From positions 3,831-67,830 of the forward strand of contig JBOGIG010000029.1 in the NCBI GenBank assembly GCA_050742455.1: 64,000 bases of DNA, in the 5' to 3' direction. The position numbers and the translations under genes were made by a program. Shown piece by piece: positions 51,735-60,654 of the stretch (its first letter is position 1; each line of letters begins with the position of its first letter). The stretch is from JBOGIG01 sp050742455. GTDB taxonomy: Bacteria; Actinomycetota; Acidimicrobiia; Acidimicrobiales; JBOGIG01. Below the pieces are notes generated by a model. That model had not been told where the DNA came from, ran no database searches, and saw only the letters and a list, made by a program, of their open reading frames with translations.

Positions 51735-52355
51735 CTATCCCCGCACCTTGACCATGGCGGGGCGAACTACCCGACCCTGAAACCGATAACCGGCTCTGAG
51801 CACCTCGGACACCAGCGGTCCCTCCTCGCCGTCCTCGTGCATTACGGCATCGTGCTCATTGGGATCGAACGGACTGCCAACCTCGGGGTCAATGCGCTCC
51901 AGGCCTTCCTTGGACAAAACATCATCCAGAGCCGTGGCCACCTGGGTGACGCCGGCCGAATCGGTGCCGTGGGCCTGAGCCATGTCCGCTGTGTCGAGCA
52001 CGGCCAGCAACTTGACCACGAGGGCCTCATTGGCCCTGGCTCCGTATTCTCCCTGCTGACGAGACACCCGCTTCTTGAAGTTCTCGAATTCGGCCTGAAG
52101 GCGACGCAACGAGTCCAGGTATTCGTCGCGCTGTCGGGCCGTGGCCGTAAGGTCCGCTGTCCCTGTGACGTCCCCTTCCTCCGGGCAAACATCACCGTCG
52201 TCGAGGTCTGGCTGGTCAAGCGACGAGGTCGGAACGTCTTTTCCATCCTGATCGTCGTCAGTCTCAAGCCCGACCTCGACCTCGACATCGAGTTCGTGTT
52301 CGCCCGACACCGCGTCCGAACGGGCCTTCCCAGTCGCAGGGCGCGGCCCACTCAT
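51735..52355 (-). CDS. grpE: nucleotide exchange factor GrpE
   Basis: A 206-residue GrpE. A disordered acidic N-terminus (about 1-65) precedes the long dimerisation helix (ATARQRDEYLDSLRRLQAEFENFKKRVSRQ, about 70-100) and the beta domain ending in VRPAMVKVRG, with GYRFQGRVVRPAMV as the family signature. It releases ADP from DnaK. ATGA overlap with dnaK. Confidence 0.94.
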   Translation of the reverse strand: MSGPRPATGKARSDAVSGEHELDVEVEVGLETDDDQDGKDVPTSSLDQPDLDDGDVCPEEGDVTGTADLTATARQRDEYLDSLRRLQAEFENFKKRVSRQQGEYGARANEALVVKLLAVLDTADMAQAHGTDSAGVTQVATALDDVLSKEGLERIDPEVGSPFDPNEHDAVMHEDGEEGPLVSEVLRAGYRFQGRVVRPAMVKVRG

Positions 52356-54196
52356 TTCTTGGGCTCGTCGACGATCTCGGCATCGACCACTTCTTCGTCG
52401 TTGGGCGCGGTGCCGGGCTGATCCGAAGCTGCACCGGCACCGGCCTGGGAGCTGGATGTCGACGCCGCGTCGTAGAGCTTCTGGGCCAGGCCGTGACTGG
52501 CGGTGACCAGGGCCTCGGTCTTGGCCTTTATCGACTCCAGGTCGGTTCCGCTCAAAGCTTCCTTCAGCTCGGACAGAGCCGCATTGACGCTGTCGGTGTC
52601 CTCGGCGGGGATCTTCTCGCCCTGCTCGGCCACCAGCTTCTCGGTCTGATACACCAGCGTGTCGGCGTTGTTACGCACCTCGGCCTCCTCGCGCCTGGCC
52701 TTGTCATCGGCGGCGTGGGCCTCGGCATCGCGCACCATACGTTCGATATCCTCCTTGGCCAGAGAGGACTGACCGGTAATGGTCATGGACTGCTCTTTGT
52801 TGGTGGCCCGATCCTTGGCCGACACGTGCACGATCCCGTTGGCGTCGATGTCGAAGGTGACCTCGATCTGGGGCACCCCCCGGGGGGCGGGAGGAAGGTC
52901 CACCAGTTGGAACTTACCCAGCGTCTTGTTGTAGCCCGCCATCTCCCGTTCGCCCTGGAGCACGTGGATCTCCACCGACGGTTGGCTGTCGTCGGCCGTG
53001 GTGAACACCTCGGTGCGCCGGGTGGGGATGGTGGTATTGCGCTCGATCAACTTGGTCATCACCCCTCCCTTGGTCTCGATGCCCAGGCTGAGCGGGGTGA
53101 CGTCGAGCAACAAGACGTCCTTGACGTCGCCCTTCAGAACGCCGGCCATGATTGCCGCACCTACAGCCACCACCTCGTCGGGATTGACCCCCTTGTGGGG
53201 CTCCTTGCCCGTCAGATCATGAACCAGCTCCTGGACCGAGGGCATCCGGGTCGAGCCCCCGACCATGATGATGTGGTCGATCTGATCGGTGCTCAAGCCG
53301 GCGTCCTTGATGGCTTGCTCGAAGGGACCCTTGCACGCCTCGACCAGATCGGCCGTGAGCTCGGTGAATTTTGCTCGGGTCAGCTTGAGATCGAGATGCT
53401 TGGGGCCGTCCGATGTGGCGGTGATGAAGGGCAGATTGACTTGGGTGTCCTGGACGCTGGACAGTTCCACCTTGGCCTTCTCGGCGGCTTCCTTGAGGCG
53501 CTGCAAAGCCATCTTGTCGTTGGACAGGTCCACCCCTTCGGTGTCCTTGAACGTCTTGACCAACCAGTCGATGATCCTCTGGTCCCAGTCGTCACCCCCC
53601 AGGTGCGTGTTGCCCGCGGTCGACTTGACTTCGAACACCCCGTCGGCGATATCCAACACCGAGACGTCGAAGGTCCCGCCCCCCAGGTCGAAAACGAGCA
53701 CAGTCTGCTCGGCCCCTTCCTTGTCCAGGCCGTAGGCCAAGGCAGCGGCCGTCGGTTCGTTGATGATGCGCAGCACCTCCAGGCCGGCGATCTTGCCCGC
53801 CTCGCTCGTGGCCGTGCGCTGGGCATCATCAAAATACGCCGGGACCGTCACGACGGCCTGGGTCACAGTGTCCCCCAGGAAGGCCTCGGCATCCCTCTTG
53901 AGCTTGCCCAGGATCCGGGCCGAGATCTCCTGGGAGTTGTAGTCCTTGCCCTCGATGTCGACCTTCCAGGTCGTTCCCATGTGGCGCTTGACCGAACGAA
54001 TGGTCCGGTCGGGGTTGGTGATGGCCTGGCGCTTGGCCACTTCGCCCACCAGGACCTCTCCGGTCTTGGAAAATCCCACAATGGAAGGCGTAGTACGCCC
54101 CCCCTCGGCGTTGGGAACCACGGCGGGCTCGCCCGCCTCCAGAACGCTGACCACCGAGTTTGTCGTGCCTAGGTCGATACCGACGGCCCTGGACAT
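52352..54196 (-). CDS. dnaK: Hsp70 chaperone DnaK
   Basis: A 614-residue Hsp70. AVGIDLGTTNSVVSVLEAG is the nucleotide-binding start, VFDLGGGTFDVSVLDI and VGGSTRMPSVQELV the phosphate motifs. The substrate domain begins near DVTPLSLGIETKGGVMTKLIERNTTIP. The C-terminal lid ends in a Gly/Ala-rich acidic tail (DEEVVDAEIVDEPKK). First gene of the five-gene operon; GGAGG lies upstream of ATG 54196. Confidence 0.97.
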   Translation of the reverse strand: MSRAVGIDLGTTNSVVSVLEAGEPAVVPNAEGGRTTPSIVGFSKTGEVLVGEVAKRQAITNPDRTIRSVKRHMGTTWKVDIEGKDYNSQEISARILGKLKRDAEAFLGDTVTQAVVTVPAYFDDAQRTATSEAGKIAGLEVLRIINEPTAAALAYGLDKEGAEQTVLVFDLGGGTFDVSVLDIADGVFEVKSTAGNTHLGGDDWDQRIIDWLVKTFKDTEGVDLSNDKMALQRLKEAAEKAKVELSSVQDTQVNLPFITATSDGPKHLDLKLTRAKFTELTADLVEACKGPFEQAIKDAGLSTDQIDHIIMVGGSTRMPSVQELVHDLTGKEPHKGVNPDEVVAVGAAIMAGVLKGDVKDVLLLDVTPLSLGIETKGGVMTKLIERNTTIPTRRTEVFTTADDSQPSVEIHVLQGEREMAGYNKTLGKFQLVDLPPAPRGVPQIEVTFDIDANGIVHVSAKDRATNKEQSMTITGQSSLAKEDIERMVRDAEAHAADDKARREEAEVRNNADTLVYQTEKLVAEQGEKIPAEDTDSVNAALSELKEALSGTDLESIKAKTEALVTASHGLAQKLYDAASTSSSQAGAGAASDQPGTAPNDEEVVDAEIVDEPKK

Positions 54197-54235
54197 AATC
54201 CTGCCTCCAAATAGCGCTAGATTGTTGTTGCGCTC

Positions 54236-54268
54236 ACTATAGCAGAACTTGAGTGTGCTTGCATCAAC
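54236..54268 (-). promoter_or_regulatory. dnaK promoter with degenerate HAIR operator
   Basis: On the plus strand CTTGAGT (54248-54254), an exact HAIR half-site, is followed after exactly 7 nt by CATCAAC (54262-54268), which matches 4 of 7 positions of ACTCAAG. TATAGT (minus, 54241-54236) is a -10 candidate just downstream. HspR bound here would cover the -35 region. Confidence 0.6.
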
Positions 54269-54312
54269 TTGTCCACTACCCTGGCGACCTCCGTCGGATT
54301 ACCCTGGCAAAC

Positions 54313-55056
54313 ATGCCCACACTGGTATTGCTGAGACACGGCCAGAGCACTTGGAATGCCGAGAATCGCTTCACCGGCTGGACCGATGTTGATCTGACGC
54401 CGTTGGGGGAGGAAGAGGCCCGATCGGCCGGACGCCTAATGGCAGACCAGGGTGATCTTGATCTGGGAATCGTCCACACCTCGGTCCAGACGCGATCCAT
54501 CCGCACCGCAGAGATCACCCTGGCCGCGCTGGGCCGGTCCTGGCTCCCGGTCCGTCGTCATTGGCGCCTCAACGAGCGCCACTACGGCGCCTTGCAGGGG
54601 TTGGACAAGAAGGAGACCACCCGTCAGTACGGTACGGAGCTGGTCAAGGCCTGGCGGCGGGGTTACCTGACCCCACCTCCACCGCTCGACCCTGACGACG
54701 AGCGCCATGCCCGCTTCGATCCCCGCTACGACGGGGTCCCCCCTGAGCTCCTTCCGGCCACAGAGTGCCTGGGCGACGTGGTGGCTCGCCTGCTGCCCTA
54801 CTTCTACGACGCAATCGTGCCCGACCTTCTGACCCACCCTGCGGTGTTGGTGGTGGCCCATGGCAACAGCTTGCGTGCGATGGTCAAGCATCTTGAGGGG
54901 ATCTCTGACGACGACATCTCCGGATTGGACATTCCGACAGGCGTGCCCCGCCTCTACGACCTCGACAAATTCATGGTTACACGCTCCGCCCGCTACCTGG
55001 GCGACGCCGAAGCCATCGCTGCGGCCCAGCGCTCAGTAGCGGGTCAGGCCGGATGA
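54313..55056 (+). CDS. gpmA: 2,3-bisphosphoglycerate-dependent phosphoglycerate mutase
   Basis: A 247-residue glycolytic enzyme interconverting 3- and 2-phosphoglycerate. LVLLRHGQSTWNAENRFTGWTDVDLT contains the phospho-His (RHG). ERHYGALQGLDKKET and YDGVPPELLPATECLGDV are family loops, and VVAHGNSLRAMVKHLEG is the second active-site His. ATG 54313 matches the family start; the frame opens 20 residues earlier at 54253 inside the dnaK promoter. Length is normal. Confidence 0.95.
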   Translation: MPTLVLLRHGQSTWNAENRFTGWTDVDLTPLGEEEARSAGRLMADQGDLDLGIVHTSVQTRSIRTAEITLAALGRSWLPVRRHWRLNERHYGALQGLDKKETTRQYGTELVKAWRRGYLTPPPPLDPDDERHARFDPRYDGVPPELLPATECLGDVVARLLPYFYDAIVPDLLTHPAVLVVAHGNSLRAMVKHLEGISDDDISGLDIPTGVPRLYDLDKFMVTRSARYLGDAEAIAAAQRSVAGQAG

Positions 55057-55169
55057 GTCCGCAGGTCAACTGGCCTGGACGGCAACGACCAACCACCTGA
55101 AAAGCGGGGTGAAACGGCTAACATCGGGTCGACGAGGCTGCCGTTTGGCGGGAATACGGGAAGGACCCC

Positions 55170-55508
55170 ATGAAGCTGGTCACCGCTGTCGTCAAACCAT
55201 TCAAGCTCGAAGACGTCAAGGAGGCGGTGAAGGGCTTGGGTGTCGAAGGCCTGACAGTAACCGAGGTTCAGGGCTTTGGGCGCCAGCGGGGCCACACCGA
55301 GATCTACCGGGGAGCCGAGTACACGGTGGACTTCCTACCCAAGGTTCGCATCGACCTGGTGGTGGATGAACCAGAGTTGAATGCCGTCCTCGACGCCATC
55401 GTCGCTGCCGCCCGCACCGGCAAGATCGGCGACGGAAAGGTGTGGGTGACCGAGGTAGAACAGGTCGTGCGAGTCCGTACGGGGGAACGGGGTGCCGACG
55501 CCGTCTGA
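55170..55508 (+). CDS. glnB: nitrogen regulatory protein PII
   Basis: A 112-residue PII protein. MKLVTAVVKPFKLEDVKEAV starts the fold. The T-loop has Tyr51 (GAEYTVDFLPKVR), the residue modified by GlnD (uridylylated or adenylylated). AAARTGKIGDGKVWVT is the B-loop and VRVRTGERGADAV the C-loop end. It senses 2-oxoglutarate/ATP and controls nitrogen uptake or assimilation. Followed, overlapping by 17 nt, by glnD. AAGGACC precedes the ATG. Confidence 0.96.
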   Translation: MKLVTAVVKPFKLEDVKEAVKGLGVEGLTVTEVQGFGRQRGHTEIYRGAEYTVDFLPKVRIDLVVDEPELNAVLDAIVAAARTGKIGDGKVWVTEVEQVVRVRTGERGADAV

Positions 55509-57885
55509 ATGGGGAGCGTCGAGGAGCCTCAAGGAACGGCGCCAAGCCCTCCTTGACCAAGCCGATCTCAAGGGGGTGGCCTTCACTCGAGCCTATGCCG
55601 AGGCCGCCGATGATTGGCTGCAGACCGTCTTTACCTCGGCCGTGGCCGACCACGCCGACAAGGGGTCCAAGCGGGCGCCCGGCGGAGCAGCCGGGCTGGT
55701 GCTGATGGCCGTAGGCGGCTACGGGCGCAGCGAGCTCTACCCAGGGAGCGATCTGGACTTGGTGCTGGTGCACTCGGCCCGAAGATCGGCCCGGGAGGTC
55801 AAGGCCGTCGCCGAGGCCATCTGGTACCCGATCTGGGATCAAGGCGTGCGCCTCGATCACAGTGTCCGCACCGTCAGCGAGGCGTTGGCCGTGGCCGGTA
55901 CCGACCTCAGGGCGGCCCTCGGCCTGTTGGACGCCAGAGTGGTGGCCGGCGACCCGGAAATCGGCGAAGAGCTGACGGACAAGGCCATGTCCCAGTGGAG
56001 AACTCAGGGCCGGCGCCGTGTCCCGGAGTTGGTGGAATCCGTCCGGCAGCGTCATCGGATAAACGGAGAGGCGGCATTCCTCCTCGAACCCGACCTGAAG
56101 GAAGCCCGAGGTGGTCTGCGCGACCACCACGCCATAAGGGCCCTCGACCTGGCGACACCGGTCCTGGCCGACGTGGCCGCCGGTCCCGAGCTGGACCAGG
56201 CCGTGGTCACCCTTTGCCAGGTCAGGGTGGCCCTTCAGCGCCGCACCGGAAAATCGGGCGACGTCCTGCGACTCCAGGAACAAGACGGTGTGGCCGAGCT
56301 CTTGGGCCTTGAGGATGCCGATCGACTCATGGCCGACGTGGCCACCTCGGCCCGATGTCTGGCCTGGGTCATCGACGATGGCCTCCGCCGGGTGACATCG
56401 TGGCTGGCCGGCCCCAAGGGGCACGACGGGACGGCCGAACGCCGGCTCGGTAAGGACCTGGTGCTGAGGGACGGCGAAGTCACCATAGTGGCAGGGGCCC
56501 AGCCATCCACCGACTGCTCCCTGGCCTGGCGCACCGGAGCGGAGGCCGCGCAGCTTGGAGCCCCCATCGCCCGGACAAGCCTCGCCCGACTGGTGGCCGA
56601 GGCCCCAGCCATGGAAGACCCTTGGCCGCTCGCCGCGCTCCAGGGACTGCTAGCCCTGTTGGGCGCTGGGCCCAATGCCATCGAGGTGCTCGAAACCTTC
56701 GACCAGCACGGGCTGCTGGTTCGCATGGTCCCCGAGTGGTCCGCGGTCCGCAACCTTCCCCAGCGCAATGCCTACCATCGTTTCACCGTCGATCGACACC
56801 TGTGCGAAGCGGCGGCGCGAGCTGGAGAACTCGTGCGCAATGTGGCCCGTCCCGACCTGTTGTTGGTGGGTGCATGGCTCCACGACATTGGAAAGGGCTA
56901 CCCCGGTGACCACACCGAGGCTGGCATCAAGATCGTGGCCGAGATGGCTCCCCGATTGGGCTTCGCCCCGTCGGATTGCGCCGTGCTGGTCGATTTGGTG
57001 CGCCACCATCTCCTCCTCCCCGACACCGCCACCCGCCGCGACCTGGACGACCCTTCCACCATTGAGCTCGTCGTCTCGTCGGCGCGCAGCACGGTGGTCC
57101 TCGAACTACTGACCGCCCTCACCGAGGCCGACAGCCTGGCCACGGGCCCATCGGCATGGGGCCCGTGGAAGGCCCAACTGGTGGCCGAGCTGTCCCGGCG
57201 AGCCATGCGGGTCCTGGAGGGAGCCGCCATCGGGGAACCTCCCAACCCGATCACGCCGGAGCACAGATCGCTCATCGACGCCGGTCGCCTCGCGGTGGCG
57301 TGCCAAGGGTCGACATTGACCATCGCCGCACCCGATCAACCCGGTCTGTTGTCGGCCATGGCCGGAGTGCTGGCCCTGAACGGTCTCGACATACGCTCGG
57401 CCAGCGCCCTTCCCAGCTCATCGGGGATGGCCATCGACGTCTTCGACGTGGATCCGGGATCTGGAGCCCCCATCCAGGGCGACAAGTTGGCGTCCGACAA
57501 GTTGGCGTCCGACCTAACTGCCGCCCTGGAGGCCCGCCTGCCCTTGGAGGCCCGCCTGATGGAGCGAGCCCGGGCCTACGGCGCGGCCCGGCGTCCCAGT
57601 TCAGCCACCCCGGCCGAACCTCGCGTTCTGGTGGACAACCGGGCTTCGAGTTCGGCCACCGTCGTGGAAGTGAGAGCGCCCGATGCCATCGGCCTGCTCT
57701 TTCGGATTACTGGGGCCATTGCAGCCTGTGGCCTTGACGTAGCTTCGGCCCGGGTCAACACCCTGGGACACGAGGTGGTCGACTCCTTTTATGTCAGAGA
57801 CGCCACCGGGGCCAAGATCACCGACGGCCGTGCCCTGGAGCAACTGGAAGCCATGATCCTGGCCGGATTGGCCAAGCACGTTTGA
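55492..57885 (+). CDS. glnD: PII nucleotidylyltransferase/deadenylyl- or deuridylyl-removing enzyme
   Basis: A 797-residue GlnD that modifies and de-modifies PII. The nucleotidyltransferase domain has GGYGRSELYPGSDLDLVLVH (about 75-94) with the two metal Asp. The HD domain has HDIGKGYPGDH (464 on). Two C-terminal ACT domains start near VACQGSTLTIAAPDQPGL (about 605) and VVEVRAPDAIGLLFRITG (about 725) and bind glutamine. A 15-bp duplication inserts DKLAS twice between ACT domains. GTG 55492 overlaps glnB. No amtB is linked, unlike the common amtB-glnB-glnD order. Confidence 0.93.
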   Translation: MPTPSEWGASRSLKERRQALLDQADLKGVAFTRAYAEAADDWLQTVFTSAVADHADKGSKRAPGGAAGLVLMAVGGYGRSELYPGSDLDLVLVHSARRSAREVKAVAEAIWYPIWDQGVRLDHSVRTVSEALAVAGTDLRAALGLLDARVVAGDPEIGEELTDKAMSQWRTQGRRRVPELVESVRQRHRINGEAAFLLEPDLKEARGGLRDHHAIRALDLATPVLADVAAGPELDQAVVTLCQVRVALQRRTGKSGDVLRLQEQDGVAELLGLEDADRLMADVATSARCLAWVIDDGLRRVTSWLAGPKGHDGTAERRLGKDLVLRDGEVTIVAGAQPSTDCSLAWRTGAEAAQLGAPIARTSLARLVAEAPAMEDPWPLAALQGLLALLGAGPNAIEVLETFDQHGLLVRMVPEWSAVRNLPQRNAYHRFTVDRHLCEAAARAGELVRNVARPDLLLVGAWLHDIGKGYPGDHTEAGIKIVAEMAPRLGFAPSDCAVLVDLVRHHLLLPDTATRRDLDDPSTIELVVSSARSTVVLELLTALTEADSLATGPSAWGPWKAQLVAELSRRAMRVLEGAAIGEPPNPITPEHRSLIDAGRLAVACQGSTLTIAAPDQPGLLSAMAGVLALNGLDIRSASALPSSSGMAIDVFDVDPGSGAPIQGDKLASDKLASDLTAALEARLPLEARLMERARAYGAARRPSSATPAEPRVLVDNRASSSATVVEVRAPDAIGLLFRITGAIAACGLDVASARVNTLGHEVVDSFYVRDATGAKITDGRALEQLEAMILAGLAKHV
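57481..57510. repeat. in-frame tandem duplication, 2 x 15 bp, in glnD
   Basis: GACAAGTTGGCGTCC occurs twice in succession, encoding Asp-Lys-Leu-Ala-Ser twice, with a decayed third unit (GACCTAACTG). It lies in the linker between the two ACT domains. Confidence 0.8.
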
Positions 57886-57936
57886 GCATGCCCCGCCTCC
57901 GATCACATTTGTCGAGCATGATGCCTCGCGGGCCAT

Positions 57937-57942
57937 TACTGT
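57937..57942 (+). promoter_or_regulatory. predicted leaderless -10 element of the cNMP-binding protein gene
   Basis: TACTGT lies 7 nt before ATG 57950, with no ribosome binding site in the gap. Confidence 0.45.
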
Positions 57943-57949
57943 TCCCGCC

Positions 57950-58375
57950 ATGGCCCGACAAGACTCTCGCCTCGACCACCTGTCAAACATGTGGCTCTTC
58001 TCCGGCTGCAGCCGCAAAGAGCTCTCGCTCATTGCCCGGGCTTCGGACGAGGTCCAGGTACCTGCAGGCCGGGTCCTTTGTGACGAGGGCCGGGTTGGCC
58101 AGCAGTTCTTCTTGATCATCAACGGCCAGGCAGTGGTCAAGCGCAAGGGCCGCAAGATCGCCATGTTGGGACCCGGTCAGTATTTTGGCGAACAGGCCCT
58201 CCTCGATCGGATGCCCCGATCGGCTTCGGTGGCCTCCCATACCGACATGGACCTCCTGGTGCTCGGCCAGCGTGAGTTCAACGGAGTGATAGAGCAGATC
58301 CCCTCGCTCGCCCGCAAGATGCTCAGCGCCATGTCCATGCGCCTGCGCGGCGCAGACCCCAAGGTCTACACCTAA
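57950..58375 (+). CDS. cyclic nucleotide-binding domain protein
   Basis: A 141-residue stand-alone CNB (Crp-like) beta-barrel with no DNA-binding helix-turn-helix. FSGCSRKELSLIARASDEVQVPAGRVLCDEGRVGQQFFLIINGQAVV starts the fold; the phosphate-binding cassette is FGEQALLDRMPRSASVAS (GE...R.A pattern). It could bind cAMP or act as a scaffold. Its stop overlaps the EtfD-like gene's stop by 4 nt on the other strand. Function unknown. Confidence 0.85.
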   Translation: MARQDSRLDHLSNMWLFSGCSRKELSLIARASDEVQVPAGRVLCDEGRVGQQFFLIINGQAVVKRKGRKIAMLGPGQYFGEQALLDRMPRSASVASHTDMDLLVLGQREFNGVIEQIPSLARKMLSAMSMRLRGADPKVYT

Positions 58376-60570
58376 GCGGTCTCGTCTGTCCCGGGGCCCG
58401 CCGGTTCGGGGGCACGCTCAGTCACGGCAGTCTCATCGGCGGCGACAAGGGGGGCATGATCGGCCGTCTCGGCCGGTTCGGAGGCAGGCTCAACCGGGGA
58501 CGGTGGTGCGGTTCGAATTTGAAGCGAGCCCTCCAGGATCTGGGCCACGTCGAGAACCCTGATCTCCTCGGATGCCCCTCCCTCGCCTTGGCGTTGGCGC
58601 AAAGCGTCGTCGATCATGATCATGCAGTAAGGACAGGCAGTGCCTACAACGTCGGCCCCGGTGGCCAGCGCCTGATCGGTTCGCTCCAGATTGACCCGCT
58701 TTCCTATCTTCTCCTCCAGCCACATCCGGCTCCCCCCCGCCCCGCAGCAAAATGACTTCTCCCGATGGCGGTGCATCTCGATGGCCTCCACCCCCGGCAC
58801 CGCAGCCAGCACGCCACGGGGTTGGTCGTAGACATCGTTGTGCCGCCCCAGATAGCACGGGTCGTGGTAGGTGACCTTGGCATCGAAGGGCATCGACGGC
58901 TTCAGCCTTCCTTCAATCAGCAGCTTCTCGAGGAGCTGCGAATGATGAAGCACCTCGTAGTTCCCCCCCAGCGCCGGGTATTCACGGGCGATGGTGTTGA
59001 AGCAATGCGGACACGAAGCAATTATCTTTGTGGCCCCCACGGCGTTGAGTGTCTCGATATTCATAGCCGCCTGGGTCTGATACAAGTATTCGTTGCCCAG
59101 GCGGCGGGGGGGATCGCCGGTGCAGGTCTCACGCCGGCCCAGGATGCCAAACGCCACCCCGGCCGAATGCAGGATACGGGCTATTGACTGGGTGACCTTG
59201 CGGGCCCGTTCATCCAGAGCTCCGGCACACCCCACCCACAACAGGTACTCCATGTCGTTCGGGATAGCGGAATCGATAACCGGAATCTCGAACCCGAGAC
59301 CCTCGGTCCAGTCCAGTCGCTTGGACTGGCCCAGGCCCCACGGATCACCCTGGTTCTCAACGTTGCGCAGCATGAGCCCGCCTTCGGTGGGAAACCGGGA
59401 TTCCATCAGAACCTCATAGCGGCGCATGTCCACGATGGCGTCAACGTGCTCGATGTCGACGGGGCACTCCTGGACGCAGGCCCCGCACGTGGTACATGAC
59501 CACAACACGTCATTGTCGATGACGTCGGGCACCAAACTCACCTCGGTGGTGGGTCGCACCTTGGTGGCCACGGCCCCTGCACCTTGGGCTCCATCGCCAA
59601 GCAGCACGTCGGCCGAGCTGAACATCTGGTCCCGCAAAGCCATGATGACAAGCTTGGGAGACAGGGGCTTGCCCGTGTTCCAGGCCGGGCACTGGTCCTG
59701 GCACCTCCCACACTCGGTGCACGTGGCCGTATCCAACAACTGCTTCCAGCTCAACTGCTCGATGCGCCCGGCCCCGAAGACCGAGTCCTCGGTCAACAGC
59801 TCGGGATCCATGTTGGGGGTGGACAGGGGGCCAAGGGCCTTGGGCCGTCGGGAGAAGGCCACGTTGATGGGCGCCAAGAAAATGTGGAGGTGCTTGGAGT
59901 ACACCACGATCACCAAGAAGGCCAGGATCACCGCTATGTTCAGTTCCAGGAGAACCGATTCCAGGGCCAGATTGGCCGAGTGGGGGAAGTGGGTGAACCC
60001 GGCGCCGACGGCATGGGAGAAGAAGGCCCAATCTCCGTAGGGGAACCGGTGATCGGCCACCTGGGCGGCCCGATAGCCGATGAGGGTGATGATGACCAAG
60101 GCGATCATGCCCAGCACTACCCACGCCGCGGTGGTGTGGGAGCCGAAAAAGCGACTCTTTCGCTCGATCCGGCTGGGTGATTGGGTCAGGCGGATGGCGG
60201 CAAAAACAGCGAGACTGATCAGAATGGCGGCTGAGAAGAAATCTTCGAGAAAGCCCAGCCAGGCCCCGTGGCCGATAATGGGGATGGCGAAGGTATTGGT
60301 GAACAGGCTGCCGAATGCCTCCAGGATGGTGGCCATGAGGATAATGAATCCCCAAAATGTCACGGCGTGGGCTACACCGGGCACGGTCCTTTGGAACATC
60401 TTGCGCTGGCCGATGACCTCGGTGAGTTCGGCGTAGACCTTCTTGGTCACGCCCTTCCAGCGATCGGGGGCCGGTGCGCCCGACGCGATCAGCCGGTATA
60501 GCCAGAACAGCCGCTGGCCGGCAATGGAGAAGGCCACCACACAAATGATGGCGCCTATGACGATTCTCAT
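58372..60570 (-). CDS. etfD: membrane Fe-S oxidoreductase, heterodisulfide-reductase-like (EtfD type)
   Basis: A 732-residue protein. Five or six N-terminal membrane helices (about 1-240, NarI-like) precede two ferredoxin-type clusters, CTECGRCQDQCP (about 281) and CTTCGACVQECP (about 357). Two cysteine-rich CCG domains follow (CPHCFNT near 517, CYLGRHN, CCGAGGSRMW near 607). This matches actinobacterial Rv0338c/EtfD, which passes electrons from electron-transfer flavoprotein of beta-oxidation to the membrane quinone pool. The C-terminal tail is acidic and repetitive (about 670-732). GGAGGAG upstream of the ATG. Symbol by homology pattern only. Confidence 0.82.
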   Translation of the reverse strand: MRIVIGAIICVVAFSIAGQRLFWLYRLIASGAPAPDRWKGVTKKVYAELTEVIGQRKMFQRTVPGVAHAVTFWGFIILMATILEAFGSLFTNTFAIPIIGHGAWLGFLEDFFSAAILISLAVFAAIRLTQSPSRIERKSRFFGSHTTAAWVVLGMIALVIITLIGYRAAQVADHRFPYGDWAFFSHAVGAGFTHFPHSANLALESVLLELNIAVILAFLVIVVYSKHLHIFLAPINVAFSRRPKALGPLSTPNMDPELLTEDSVFGAGRIEQLSWKQLLDTATCTECGRCQDQCPAWNTGKPLSPKLVIMALRDQMFSSADVLLGDGAQGAGAVATKVRPTTEVSLVPDVIDNDVLWSCTTCGACVQECPVDIEHVDAIVDMRRYEVLMESRFPTEGGLMLRNVENQGDPWGLGQSKRLDWTEGLGFEIPVIDSAIPNDMEYLLWVGCAGALDERARKVTQSIARILHSAGVAFGILGRRETCTGDPPRRLGNEYLYQTQAAMNIETLNAVGATKIIASCPHCFNTIAREYPALGGNYEVLHHSQLLEKLLIEGRLKPSMPFDAKVTYHDPCYLGRHNDVYDQPRGVLAAVPGVEAIEMHRHREKSFCCGAGGSRMWLEEKIGKRVNLERTDQALATGADVVGTACPYCMIMIDDALRQRQGEGGASEEIRVLDVAQILEGSLQIRTAPPSPVEPASEPAETADHAPLVAADETAVTERAPEPAGPGTDETA

Positions 60571-60654
60571 ATCTCCTCCGGGGGGCCGATCAAGCCACGA
60601 ACACTACTAATGGTGATGGGGCCGACCCAACTCGACGGCCCGTCGGCGCCTGGC

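Noticed and set aside
52493..54172. A 559-residue plus-strand frame antisense to dnaK.
   Set aside because: Composition is that of an antisense frame of a highly biased gene; no recognisable domain, and dnaK is unmistakable on the other strand.
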